Origin: Anoxybacillus ayderensis
GTDB taxonomy: Bacteria > Bacillota > Bacilli > Bacillales > Anoxybacillaceae
DNA length: 64,000 bases
Direction of reading: 5' to 3'
Assembly (NCBI RefSeq): GCF_000833605.1
Contig: NZ_JXTG01000006.1
Location: 1-64,000 of the forward strand
The position numbers and the translations under genes were made by a program. Positions 48,963-57,236 of the stretch are shown in pieces. The notes beneath the pieces are model-generated. The model saw only the letters and a list, made by a program, of their open reading frames with translations. It did not search any database and was not told the origin of the DNA. Position 1 is the first letter of the stretch, and each line of letters starts with the position of its first letter.

Positions 48963-49384
48963 TACCAAGCGCAATTAAGAGATCTTAACGATGAATATGA
49001 ATTATCTATTTTTGGAAACGGTCCAGAGTATGAAAAATTGTTGTCTTATTCTATACAAAATAAATTACCAGTAACGTTTCATGGCTATATTGAACGGGAA
49101 AGATTAATTTCTGAGTTAGGTAACTATGATATATTTATACAACCATCAAGAACAGAACCGTTTGGTTATTCTGTAACGGAAGCAATGGCTAGTGGCTGTG
49201 TACCTATTTGTAGTAAAGTAGGAGGTTTACAAGATCAAGTTATTCATTTTCAATTCGATTACTCATTAAAAATAAAGAGCTAAGGAATAAGATGAGGGAA
49301 AAGGCATTAGAGGTAGTAAAACAAAAGTTTTCACTAAGTGTTTTTGGAGAACGTTTAGAAAACATTTATTCTAGTCTTATATAA
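48963..49384 (+). pseudogene. C-terminal fragment of a GT4-type glycosyltransferase
   Basis: The frame opens beside the IS right end and encodes LRDLNDEYELSIFGNGPEYE, GYIERERLISELGNYDIFIQ and PSRTEPFGYSVTEAMASGC, the nucleotide-sugar-binding half of a GT-B (family 4) enzyme. The first frame stops at 49283, but a +1 frame from about 49260 continues with RNKMREKALEVVKQKFSLSV to TAA 49384, so a frameshift is also present. The N-terminal half is missing, presumably lost with the IS event. Confidence 0.8.
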
Positions 49385-49411
49385 TTTTTTAATTGGAAGT
49401 GGGGTTTTTTT

Positions 49412-50623
49412 ATGAGGGGTGTATATATCGGAAATAATAAAATGTTAATTTCTCCTATCTGGGGTGGGAAGTTAATTGCCTCTTCAAATGACAGAAGTTT
49501 GATGCCTGAACTTGTAATACACGGATTTTACGAAATTGCTTTAACTAAATATTTCTTAAAAAATATTAAACCAGGAGATACAGTTATTGATGTAGGTGCA
49601 AACCTAGGATACTTTACTGTTTTAGCGGGCTATTTAGTCGGTTCAAATGGAAAGGTTATTGCCTATGAAGCGGCTAACGAAAACTGTGACTTGATTCAGG
49701 AAAACATCTCATTAAATTATATTAATGACAGGGTTGAAATACGAAACAGGGCTGTATATTCACAAAATAAAACTATCTCCTTTTTTGAAACAGAAACGTT
49801 TAAAGGGAATGGTTCGATAAAAAAACATGATAAGAATTATTTTGATTTTTTCGGAAGCGAACATATAAAAGAAAATATGGTTCCAGCTGAGTGTTTAGAT
49901 AATTACGTTGAAGAGTTACCATTTATCAAAATAATCAAAATAGATATTGAGGGTGGAGAATACCATGCTTTATTAGGTATGCAGAAATTAATAGAAAATA
50001 ATAAGGTAGATACAATAATTTTTGAATTTAATCAAAATATGTTAGGAAGCGATGGTATTTTATTAAGAAATCTATTGGAAAAATGGGGAGATGAATATTC
50101 TTACTATTTCTTTACACTAAATGATGAAGGGGAAGAAATTGTTGTTGATTTAGATACTATTTATTCAAAACCTATAATTCCTTCAGTAGGGATGAAAAAA
50201 ATTAATCTTGAATCAAGTAAAGTTGCAGAGATTTCTAATTCAAATGATATAGAGGGAAGTATAAGTAAAAAAGACCAAATGGCTCAAGGAATATTGGAAT
50301 TATCAGAAACTTGTTTAGAAGCTTTGGGATTTGTTGAATCACAACTAAATAATATGACGTCGGCGAATGTTGAATTGGTTATAAATGATTTTATATTCGC
50401 TTTAAATAAACTAGAACAATTTATCCGTGAAATAAATTTAGGTGTCTTTTCTGATATAACTAAAGATCGTTTTGAATTAATACAAGAATCGTTAAACCAA
50501 TCATTAATCATTGTTGCAAATAAAGATTATCTAGGGGCATTGAATTTAATTCAGAAAGAGGTTATTCCCGTTTATGGTGACTGGCAGAAAACATTGAGTG
50601 AATTGTTATCTCTATCTAATTGA
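49412..50623 (+). CDS. FkbM-family methyltransferase with extra C-terminal helical domain
   Basis: The protein has 403 residues. The SAM-binding motif DTVIDVGANLGYFTVLAG and VIAYEAANENCDLI, plus IKIIKIDIEGGEYHALLGM, are typical of FkbM methyltransferases, which often O-methylate sugars of glycans. Residues about 280-403 form a helical tail not expected in the family; it resembles the small protein encoded at 54911. The gene is AT-rich like its upstream neighbours. It probably methylates a flagellin glycan. Confidence 0.85.
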   Translation: MRGVYIGNNKMLISPIWGGKLIASSNDRSLMPELVIHGFYEIALTKYFLKNIKPGDTVIDVGANLGYFTVLAGYLVGSNGKVIAYEAANENCDLIQENISLNYINDRVEIRNRAVYSQNKTISFFETETFKGNGSIKKHDKNYFDFFGSEHIKENMVPAECLDNYVEELPFIKIIKIDIEGGEYHALLGMQKLIENNKVDTIIFEFNQNMLGSDGILLRNLLEKWGDEYSYYFFTLNDEGEEIVVDLDTIYSKPIIPSVGMKKINLESSKVAEISNSNDIEGSISKKDQMAQGILELSETCLEALGFVESQLNNMTSANVELVINDFIFALNKLEQFIREINLGVFSDITKDRFELIQESLNQSLIIVANKDYLGALNLIQKEVIPVYGDWQKTLSELLSLSN

Positions 50624-50877
50624 CAGATAATATAGGACATAAAACCTTCTTCCGTACTGGTCGCTCCTATATATGTATTATTTTTTTGGATATTTTAGGC
50701 AGCAAATCGAATATGAGATTATACTTTTCTTTTTTGTTAAATAGGACCGTTTTTTCTAATAAAAATAGCCGTTCTTATTTAGTATTAGCTGTTCGTCTCT
50801 TTTCAGTGCATTATTTTTGAATCCATTAAATTATTCAAATAATCTGCGATTGTGGTTAATTTTTATGGGGTGAAATC

Positions 50878-51951
50878 TTGACAACACTAGCGTTAGTCAT
50901 GATTGTAAAAAATGAAGAGAGGCATCTTAGCCGTTGTCTGCAAAGTGTCAAAGGTATTGTTGATGAAATGGTTATTGTCGATACAGGCTCTACCGATGCG
51001 ACGAAAGAAATTGCTTACTCGTTTGGAGCGAAGGTGTTTGATTTTGAATGGGTGAATGACTTTTCAGCGGCGCGAAACTATGCGCTCATGCAGTCGACGT
51101 GCGATTGGAATCTTGTGCTTGACGCTGATGAATATATTGTAAACGACTGTAAGAGCATCATCAGACATTTCATTGAAACAAATGAGGGAGTAGTTGGACG
51201 AATTAAACGAATAGATGAGTTCAATCAAAACGGCGAGCGACGATATGCCCAATCTTACTTATCACGGTTGCTTCCTAAAGGGGTAACATACAGCGGGAGA
51301 GTTCATGAGCAAGTCGATTCTCCGTTTCCACGCAAAAATGTTAATGTCGAAGTGTACCATGATGGATACGTCCACACGAATAAAACAGAACGGAACTTGA
51401 ATTTACTATTGCAAGAGTTAAAACAACACCCAACCGATGATTATGTTTTATACCAAGTAGGAAAGCAGTACAAGCTGTTGCAGCAATTGAACATGGCGGA
51501 GAAGTATTTTGAGGAAAGTTATCGTCTTGTTCCTCTCCATGCGTGGTATCGTCATAGTTTAGTCATTGACTATTTATACACGATGACAGTTAACCGTTCG
51601 TTTGAACAAGGATTGCAAGTTATCGCAATAGAGCAAAAAAGATTAGATGATTCGCCGGATTTCCACTTCGCGTGTGGACTGTTTTATATGGATGCGATTT
51701 TTTGTCATACGGATCGTTATGCGCACTTGTTTCCGTTAATTGAACGATGTTTTATCCGCTGCTTAGAAATTGGCGAAACAGAGAAATACGATCGTGTGCG
51801 CGGAACGGGGAGTTTTTTAGCAGCGTACAATCTTGGCGTATTTTACGAAGTGACTGGACAAATCGAGAAAGCTGTTCATTTTTATAAACGAGCGGCACAT
51901 GAAGAATATGAAAAGGCTGTTGGGCGGTTAAATAGGCTGTTAGGAAAGTGA
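50878..51951 (+). CDS. Family 2 glycosyltransferase with short TPR tail
   Basis: The protein has 357 residues. ALVMIVKNEERHLSRCLQSV, VDTGSTDATKEIA and LVLDADEYI define the GT-A domain; TPR-like helices follow (YQVGKQYKLLQQLNMAEKYF). It is a paralogue of the 44382 product. TTG 50878 has GGGGTG upstream. It is the last gene of the probable flagellin glycosylation island. The 254 bases before it show no gene. Confidence 0.85.
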   Translation: MTTLALVMIVKNEERHLSRCLQSVKGIVDEMVIVDTGSTDATKEIAYSFGAKVFDFEWVNDFSAARNYALMQSTCDWNLVLDADEYIVNDCKSIIRHFIETNEGVVGRIKRIDEFNQNGERRYAQSYLSRLLPKGVTYSGRVHEQVDSPFPRKNVNVEVYHDGYVHTNKTERNLNLLLQELKQHPTDDYVLYQVGKQYKLLQQLNMAEKYFEESYRLVPLHAWYRHSLVIDYLYTMTVNRSFEQGLQVIAIEQKRLDDSPDFHFACGLFYMDAIFCHTDRYAHLFPLIERCFIRCLEIGETEKYDRVRGTGSFLAAYNLGVFYEVTGQIEKAVHFYKRAAHEEYEKAVGRLNRLLGK

Positions 51952-51975
51952 TGGGCTACTTTATAAAATGAGACG

Positions 51976-52012
51976 AAAGGAGAAAAATGAGCTCTTTTCT
52001 CCTTTTGTTTTT
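51976..52012 (+). terminator. Terminator of the glycosylation island
   Basis: AAAGGAGAAAA (51976-51986) pairs with TTTTCTCCTTT (51994-52004), followed by a T-rich tail. Confidence 0.8.
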
Positions 52013-52163
52013 TCGAAAAGTTTTTAGAATTTTAGCTGTTTTTAAAGATGTTTCAGATTCATACAACAATCCTTGTGCACCTCGTCAAACTCCCACAATG
52101 AAAGTTTCGGTGCGAAGGAGGCAACTCCATCGCATAGATGAGGTGTTTTTTCTTCTTCCCCTT

Positions 52164-52189
52164 TAAATTTCCCTTCCCCCATCCGATAT
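52164..52189 (+). promoter_or_regulatory. Sigma-D promoter of flaG-fliD-fliS-fliT
   Basis: TAAA (52164-52167), 14 bases, then TCCGATAT (52182-52189), followed by AAACAGTAG as at 44338. It is 37 bases before flaG. Confidence 0.75.
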
Positions 52190-52226
52190 AAACAGTAGGA
52201 ACGTATATGTAAAGGAGCGAAAAGTG

Positions 52227-52586
52227 ATGATTGAACGAATTTCTTCTTCTCATTCTTCCACATATATGTATGAAAAAATGACAGAGCGTCCAGCCGAACA
52301 GCCAAAACAAGAGCAAGCGACCGTGCAGCAAGCGACAGCCAAGCAAGAGGAAGAACGTATTTCAAAAGAAAAACTTGAAGAAATCGTCAAAGGGATGAAC
52401 GAATTTTTACAGCCGAGCCATACGTCGTTAAAGTTTAATGTGCATGAAGATTTAAAAGAGTATTATATTCAACTAATCGATGATCGAACGAAGGAAGTTG
52501 TGCGCGAAATTCCGCCGAAAAAATTGTTAGATATGTATGCGGCGATGATGAAGTTTGTCGGGTTGATTGTTGACCGAAAAATTTAG
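52227..52586 (+). CDS. flaG: FlaG-family protein
   Basis: The protein is about 119 residues. The C-terminal FlaG domain has LKFNVHEDLKEYYIQLIDD and VVREIPPKKLLDMYAAMMKF; the N-terminal half is Gln/Glu-rich. FlaG influences filament length in some bacteria. AAAGGAG precedes the ATG. The neighbours match yvyC-fliD of B. subtilis. Confidence 0.93.
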   Translation: MIERISSSHSSTYMYEKMTERPAEQPKQEQATVQQATAKQEEERISKEKLEEIVKGMNEFLQPSHTSLKFNVHEDLKEYYIQLIDDRTKEVVREIPPKKLLDMYAAMMKFVGLIVDRKI

Positions 52587-52599
52587 GAGGTGGTAAGTT

Positions 52600-54147
52600 A
52601 TGAGCATGATGCGAATTGGTGGATTGGCAAGCGGAATGGATATCGATCAAATTGTGCGGGATTTAATGAAAGTCGAGCGTGCGCCAATTGATAAATTAAA
52701 ACAAAAAAAGCAATTGCTTGAGTGGCAACGCGACGCATATCGCGATATGAATCGGTTATTAGACGCATTAGATAAACATATTTTCGAAGGCGTCATGCGC
52801 CAAAGCACGTTTTTGCAGAAAAAAGTGACGAGTTCGAATGAAAATGTCGTCACCGCCACCAGCACGCCGAGCGCGTCGAATCAAACAGTCGAGATTAGCA
52901 ATATTACACAACTTGCAACAGCGGCAAGGTGGACGTCTGAAAGCGCCATCCAAACTGTAGGGGCTTTTGATCCAAATGCGAAATTGAAAGATATCACCTT
53001 TCTGGTGGGGGGAGCTACCCCTGTTAATTTGACTAGTTCGTTAACAGTTAAATTGGCTGTAACTGATCCTAACGGTGGTACAAAAAATGTTGAAATAAGT
53101 GTGGATCCAAACAATGATACAATTCAGTCAGTTATCAATAAAATGAATCAACATATAGAACTGGGCATAAATTCATTTTTTGACGATATTACGAAAAAAG
53201 TGGTTATTAACAAAAAACAAACAGGGATTGGGGCGTCCATACAAGTTATTGAAGGTCAAGAATTGTTCCAAGCGTTTGGTTTTACAGCTACTCTAAACAA
53301 TTTTGAACTAACAGGAAAAACGGATGGACAAAACGCCAAATTTACAATTAACGGTCTTGAAACAGAGCGTCTGTCGAACACGTTTACGATTAACGGTATG
53401 ACGTATACGTTGAAAAACACGCATATCGGGACGGTAACGATTTCATCAACAACAAATACGGATGCGATTTTTAACTCGATTAAATCGTTTGTCGATAAAT
53501 ATAATGAAACGATTGATGAAATCAATAAAAAGCTAAAAGAAACGCGTTATCGCGATTATCAGCCGCTGACAGATGAACAGCGCGAGAAGTTGACGGAAAA
53601 GCAGGCGGAAAAGTGGGAGGAAAAAGCGAAAAGCGGCATTTTGCGCGGTGATTCGATTTTGTCAAACGCCCTCTCTAGCATGCGCCAAGCACTTTATCGA
53701 AAAGTGGATGGAGTGGCGGACGGATTTTCTCAACTTGCACAAATTGGCATTACAACGACGCCAAACTATTTAGAAGGCGGAAAGTTAATTATTGACGAAG
53801 CGAAACTAAGACAAAAAATTGAAGAAAATCCAGATGCGATTTATCGTCTATTTAGCAACAACGGTGAAGGAAATGCGAAAGGGATTGTCCGCCAACTTCG
53901 CGATGAAATTAAAAAGACGATCAAAAGTATTGAAGATAAAGCAGGAAATACGTTAAAAGCTACGAATCAGTATATCATTGGAAAAAGTATTATTGACATT
54001 GATACGCGCATTAGTGCGGCCGAAGATCGGCTAAAACGAGTAGAAGATCGCTACTGGAAGCAGTTTTCCGCGATGGAAAAAGCAGTGCAACGTGCAAACT
54101 CGCAAAGTATGTATCTCATGAATGCCTTTGGCGGTGGAGCACAATAA
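52600..54147 (+). CDS. fliD: Flagellar filament cap protein FliD
   Basis: The protein has 515 residues. The N-terminus has RIGGLASGMDIDQIVRDLMK and ERAPIDKLKQKKQLLEWQRD; the C-terminal coiled coil (RISAAEDRLKRVEDRYWKQF, SAMEKAVQRANSQS) is typical. FliD caps the growing filament and folds flagellin subunits. GGAGGTGG precedes the ATG. Confidence 0.97.
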   Translation: MSMMRIGGLASGMDIDQIVRDLMKVERAPIDKLKQKKQLLEWQRDAYRDMNRLLDALDKHIFEGVMRQSTFLQKKVTSSNENVVTATSTPSASNQTVEISNITQLATAARWTSESAIQTVGAFDPNAKLKDITFLVGGATPVNLTSSLTVKLAVTDPNGGTKNVEISVDPNNDTIQSVINKMNQHIELGINSFFDDITKKVVINKKQTGIGASIQVIEGQELFQAFGFTATLNNFELTGKTDGQNAKFTINGLETERLSNTFTINGMTYTLKNTHIGTVTISSTTNTDAIFNSIKSFVDKYNETIDEINKKLKETRYRDYQPLTDEQREKLTEKQAEKWEEKAKSGILRGDSILSNALSSMRQALYRKVDGVADGFSQLAQIGITTTPNYLEGGKLIIDEAKLRQKIEENPDAIYRLFSNNGEGNAKGIVRQLRDEIKKTIKSIEDKAGNTLKATNQYIIGKSIIDIDTRISAAEDRLKRVEDRYWKQFSAMEKAVQRANSQSMYLMNAFGGGAQ

Positions 54148-54162
54148 TTAGGAGGTTGAAAG

Positions 54163-54555
54163 ATGAACCCATATCAATCATATCAAACAAATGCGGTGCA
54201 AACAGCGTCACCGGGGGAATTGACGCTTATGCTTTATAACGGTTGCCTAAAGTTTATTGCGCAAGCGAAGAAAGCGATCGAAGAGAAAGATATTGAAGCG
54301 CGCAATACAAATTTATTAAAAGCGCAAAAAATTATTCAAGAGTTGATGGTGACGCTCAATATGGAATATGAAGTAGCCAAATCGATGATGACGATGTATG
54401 ACTATATGTATCGTCGTTTAGTTGAAGCAAATATTAAAAGCGACATCGCGATTTTAGAAGAAGTTGAAGGATATGTCAAAGAGTTCCGTGATACGTGGAA
54501 GCAAGTGATTCAACTAAATCGTCAACGTCAATACGCGCAAGGCGGTCACGTGTAA
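54163..54555 (+). CDS. fliS: Flagellin chaperone FliS (second copy)
   Basis: The protein has 130 residues. NPYQSYQTNAVQTASPGELT and LMLYNGCLKFIAQAKKAIEE are the canonical FliS N-terminus. It is the conserved copy located after fliD and probably serves Hag. AGGAGG precedes the ATG. The stop overlaps the fliT start. Confidence 0.97.
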   Translation: MNPYQSYQTNAVQTASPGELTLMLYNGCLKFIAQAKKAIEEKDIEARNTNLLKAQKIIQELMVTLNMEYEVAKSMMTMYDYMYRRLVEANIKSDIAILEEVEGYVKEFRDTWKQVIQLNRQRQYAQGGHV

Positions 54556-54905
54556 TGAGCGTTGTTTCGGAGCTTTTGGGCATAACAAAGGCAATGGTTG
54601 AATTGCTTCGCGAGCCGATTGAAAAAGAAAAACGTGATGCGGTGATTGAACAAATCGAGGAAATGCTTGAGAAGCGGGAACAGCTTCTCAAGCAACTGCC
54701 TGCAACGTTAACGGAAGAAGAAAAGAAAATGGGGAAACAGTTGCTTGCGTTAGATCGTGAGACAAACAATCTTCTTCGGCAATTTAAACAACAAATCCAG
54801 CAAGACTTAAAGCAAATTAAACAAACAAGAGAAGCGGTCGATCGTTATGACGACTTGTACGATTCGTTAGCGAGCGACGGCATGTTTTACGATAAAAGAA
54901 GGTAG
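54555..54905 (+). CDS. fliT: FliT-like export chaperone
   Basis: The protein has 116 residues, all helical (LLGITKAMVELLREPIEKEK, EMLEKREQLLKQLPATLTEE). Size and position after fliS fit FliT, which binds FliD. The ATG at 54555 overlaps the fliS stop (TAATG). Confidence 0.85.
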   Translation: MSVVSELLGITKAMVELLREPIEKEKRDAVIEQIEEMLEKREQLLKQLPATLTEEEKKMGKQLLALDRETNNLLRQFKQQIQQDLKQIKQTREAVDRYDDLYDSLASDGMFYDKRR

Positions 54906-54910
54906 GTATC

Positions 54911-55303
54911 ATGATGACTCAGTTAACTCCAGAACAATTGACGGTCGTTCGTCACTATGCAGCGCTATTGGACACAATTGAAGAAGGATTTCATTACGTA
55001 ATTGAAAGTTTTTCCAATTATGGGCGTACGCAAGGGGATGTTGTGCTTGCGGATATTTTTACAGCGTTCGGTCAAATTGAACAGACAAATGAGCGATCGC
55101 TTGCACATTTTTTCGCTGATGATGTCGCACTATTGAATGAGCTACAACGATTTTCCGCCGTCGTAGAAGAGGCGTGGAAATTAGACGGAAAACTACACGA
55201 TCCAAACGCAAAGAAGCAAATTGTTGAAAAATATGTAGCGCCAGCGTTTGAAGCGTGGAAAGTAAGCATGATGCAACATCTTCGTCCATATGTTGAACAA
55301 TAA
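54911..55303 (+). CDS. Helical protein at the end of the fliD operon
   Basis: The protein has 130 residues, with no signal peptide or membrane segment. Sequence such as LDTIEEGFHYVIESFSNYGR, VVLADIFTAFGQIEQTNERS and APAFEAWKVSMMQHLRPY is predicted to be helical. It loosely matches the C-terminal tail of the FkbM methyltransferase at 49412 (shared VES...VV..D.F.A...EQ pattern and a closing aromatic/Trp helix). The family was not recognised. A shared flagellin-binding or chaperone-binding role is a hypothesis. Confidence 0.7.
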   Translation: MMTQLTPEQLTVVRHYAALLDTIEEGFHYVIESFSNYGRTQGDVVLADIFTAFGQIEQTNERSLAHFFADDVALLNELQRFSAVVEEAWKLDGKLHDPNAKKQIVEKYVAPAFEAWKVSMMQHLRPYVEQ

Positions 55304-55333
55304 GAAGAGGAGGGCAGACAGCTCTCCTCTTTG
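55304..55333 (+). terminator. Terminator of the fliD operon
   Basis: AGAGGAG and CTCCTCT form a stem around an 11-base loop, followed by TTTG, immediately after the last stop codon. Confidence 0.7.
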
Positions 55334-55368
55334 TCATATATTAACATATTCACAAAAACGGGTGCTGT

Positions 55369-56451
55369 TTAAAATGCTTCTACAATGGTGACGTTTACTT
55401 CTTTTCGCAAGTCGATTTCAAATGGTGATTTTAGCGTTTCACCGTTTGGGTTTTGTAAAATACGAACGACAGGACGAAGCGGATATTCTGGGAAAATGTT
55501 TGAGACGACGCCTCGGTATCCTGTGTTGAGTACAATGTTTGTGCCAAGCGGGTAAATGGCGACGTATTTTAAAAACGTTTTAATGAGCTCGTAATCAAAC
55601 AGCGTGTTGCCAGCTGCGCATAAATATTCGGCCGCTTCGTGTGGCGAATGTTGTTGGCGATGATCGCGCGGTGAAGTGAGCGCATCGAACACGTCTGCGA
55701 TCGCAATAATGCGCGCGAATTCGTGAATGTATTTGCCGGCTGCTTTGTGCGGGTAACCGCTCCCGTCAAAACGTTCATGATGTTGTAAGGCACAGTAAGC
55801 GGAAGATGGTGAAATATTATTTTGCTTTTTCAATAGTTCAAATCCAAATTCCGTATGATGTGATATAATTCGGCGTTCCTCAGGGCTAAGAGGCCCTTTT
55901 TTCGCCCAAAGTGCACTCGGAATTTGCGTCATGCCGATATCAAATAAAAGCGCCCCAACACCTAAATCGAGCAATTGTTGCGAGGAATAACCTTTCGCTA
56001 ATCCGATGACACCTGCGATCGTTGCGACGTTGACCGAGTGATGAAAAAAATATCCCTTTGAAATAACAAGGTCGGATAAGTTAATGAGCAAGTTTTCCCT
56101 GCTCAATAAGTAGTCTAAAATTTCTTTAAATATTTTTTGATATTCTTGCCCGAGATCTAGCGAAGATACGCGTTGAACAGCTTTTTGTTCTTCGATGAGT
56201 TCCGTCATCGTTTCGTACACTTTTTTTACGGCTTGTTGTCGTACAACCGGGCTAATCGTTGGCTTTTCCTCAATGTCAAATGTAAAAATGTCGTGAATAT
56301 AAATATGACGAATGCCGTTTTCGCGCAATCCGCGAATGTATGAGTCGGTCAGTTTGACTCCTTTAGCAAGCAAAACGGCACCGTTCGGTCCGTAAATATC
56401 GACGGCGAGCACATCGCCACTTTTTGCTTCAAATATATGCACTTTGCGCAT
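55369..56451 (-). CDS. HD-GYP domain protein with altered HD motif
   Basis: The protein has 360 residues. An N-terminal region (about 1-110) is followed by an HD-GYP domain with HHSVNVATIAGVIGLAKG, HTEFGFELL, HHERFDGSGYPHKAAGKYI and ARIIAIADVFDALTSPRDH. At the position of the usual ALLHDIGK the sequence is ALLFDIGMTQIP: the metal-binding His is replaced by Phe and the Lys by Met. A small C-terminal domain follows (VLNTGYRGVVSNIFPEYPLR). The family hydrolyses cyclic di-GMP, but this copy may be a weak enzyme or a sensor. GAGGTG precedes the ATG. Confidence 0.88.
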   Translation of the reverse strand: MRKVHIFEAKSGDVLAVDIYGPNGAVLLAKGVKLTDSYIRGLRENGIRHIYIHDIFTFDIEEKPTISPVVRQQAVKKVYETMTELIEEQKAVQRVSSLDLGQEYQKIFKEILDYLLSRENLLINLSDLVISKGYFFHHSVNVATIAGVIGLAKGYSSQQLLDLGVGALLFDIGMTQIPSALWAKKGPLSPEERRIISHHTEFGFELLKKQNNISPSSAYCALQHHERFDGSGYPHKAAGKYIHEFARIIAIADVFDALTSPRDHRQQHSPHEAAEYLCAAGNTLFDYELIKTFLKYVAIYPLGTNIVLNTGYRGVVSNIFPEYPLRPVVRILQNPNGETLKSPFEIDLRKEVNVTIVEAF

Positions 56452-56625
56452 GCGATCACACCTCAGCAGAAAAATACGAACGCTTTTTCATCATCTATAA
56501 ATTATAGCATAATTATCCATCATTTTGTTCATCATTTTTTCACAAAAAATGTGACGATTGAGGAGGAGTTTTGTAGGGAATTGTAGAAATAAGTAATCAA
56601 CCTTTCATAAAAGGAGGAACAGCGT

Positions 56626-57174
56626 ATGAAATACAACATTCGCGGAGAAAACATCGAGGTTACACAAGCGATTCGAGAATATGTCGAGAAAAAAATTGGG
56701 AAGTTAGAACGTTATTTTGAATCAACGGAAGGAGTTACTGTTCACGTTAACTTAAAAGTATATAACGATAAACAATCGAAAATTGAAGTAACGATCCCAA
56801 TGCCACAAATTGTATTGCGTGCGGAAGAGCGCCACGACGATATGTATGCGGCAATCGATTTGGTTGTCGATAAACTCGAACGCCAAATTCGTAAACATAA
56901 AACGAAAGTGAATCGAAAAATGCGTGAAAAAGAAGTAAACGGTGTGACGCTTACAACAACTGCTCCTGTCGCAACAGAAGAGCATGAGGAAGAAGAATTT
57001 GAAGTTGTACGTACGAAGCGTTTTAGCTTAAAACCGATGGATAGTGAAGAAGCGATTTTACAAATGAATATGCTTGGCCATAACTTTTACGTCTTTATTA
57101 ATGCGGAAACAAACCGCACAAACGTCGTTTACAAACGAAAAGACGGCAAATATGGCTTAATTGAAGCGAACTAA
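56626..57174 (+). CDS. hpf: Long-form ribosome hibernation promoting factor
   Basis: The protein has 182 residues. The N-terminal S30AE domain (about 1-100) has NIRGENIEVTQAIREYVEKK and EERHDDMYAAIDLVVDKLER; the C-terminal dimerisation domain (about 120-182) has KRFSLKPMDSEEAILQMNML and YKRKDGKYGLIEAN. It pairs 70S ribosomes into inactive 100S dimers. AAAAGGAGG precedes the ATG. The order fliT-hpf-secA matches B. subtilis (yvyD). Confidence 0.96.
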   Translation: MKYNIRGENIEVTQAIREYVEKKIGKLERYFESTEGVTVHVNLKVYNDKQSKIEVTIPMPQIVLRAEERHDDMYAAIDLVVDKLERQIRKHKTKVNRKMREKEVNGVTLTTTAPVATEEHEEEEFEVVRTKRFSLKPMDSEEAILQMNMLGHNFYVFINAETNRTNVVYKRKDGKYGLIEAN

Positions 57175-57177
57175 TCC

Positions 57178-57212
57178 TACCGCCCTCTGTCGACATAAGA
57201 CAGAGGGTGGTA
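57178..57212 (+). terminator. Strong hairpin after hpf
   Basis: TACCGCCCTCTGTC (57178-57191) pairs almost perfectly with GACAGAGGGTGGTA (57199-57212). There is no T-run; TATAAT (57211-57216) overlaps the end, so the stem may act both as an mRNA 3' end and within the promoter of the next gene. Confidence 0.55.
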
Positions 57213-57236
57213 TAATGTGAAAGGGGGTGAAAAAAG

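Noticed and set aside
52013-52160. Small RNA or leader gene before flaG
   Set aside because: Short inverted repeats are present, but no convincing promoter-terminator pair or conserved motif could be identified.
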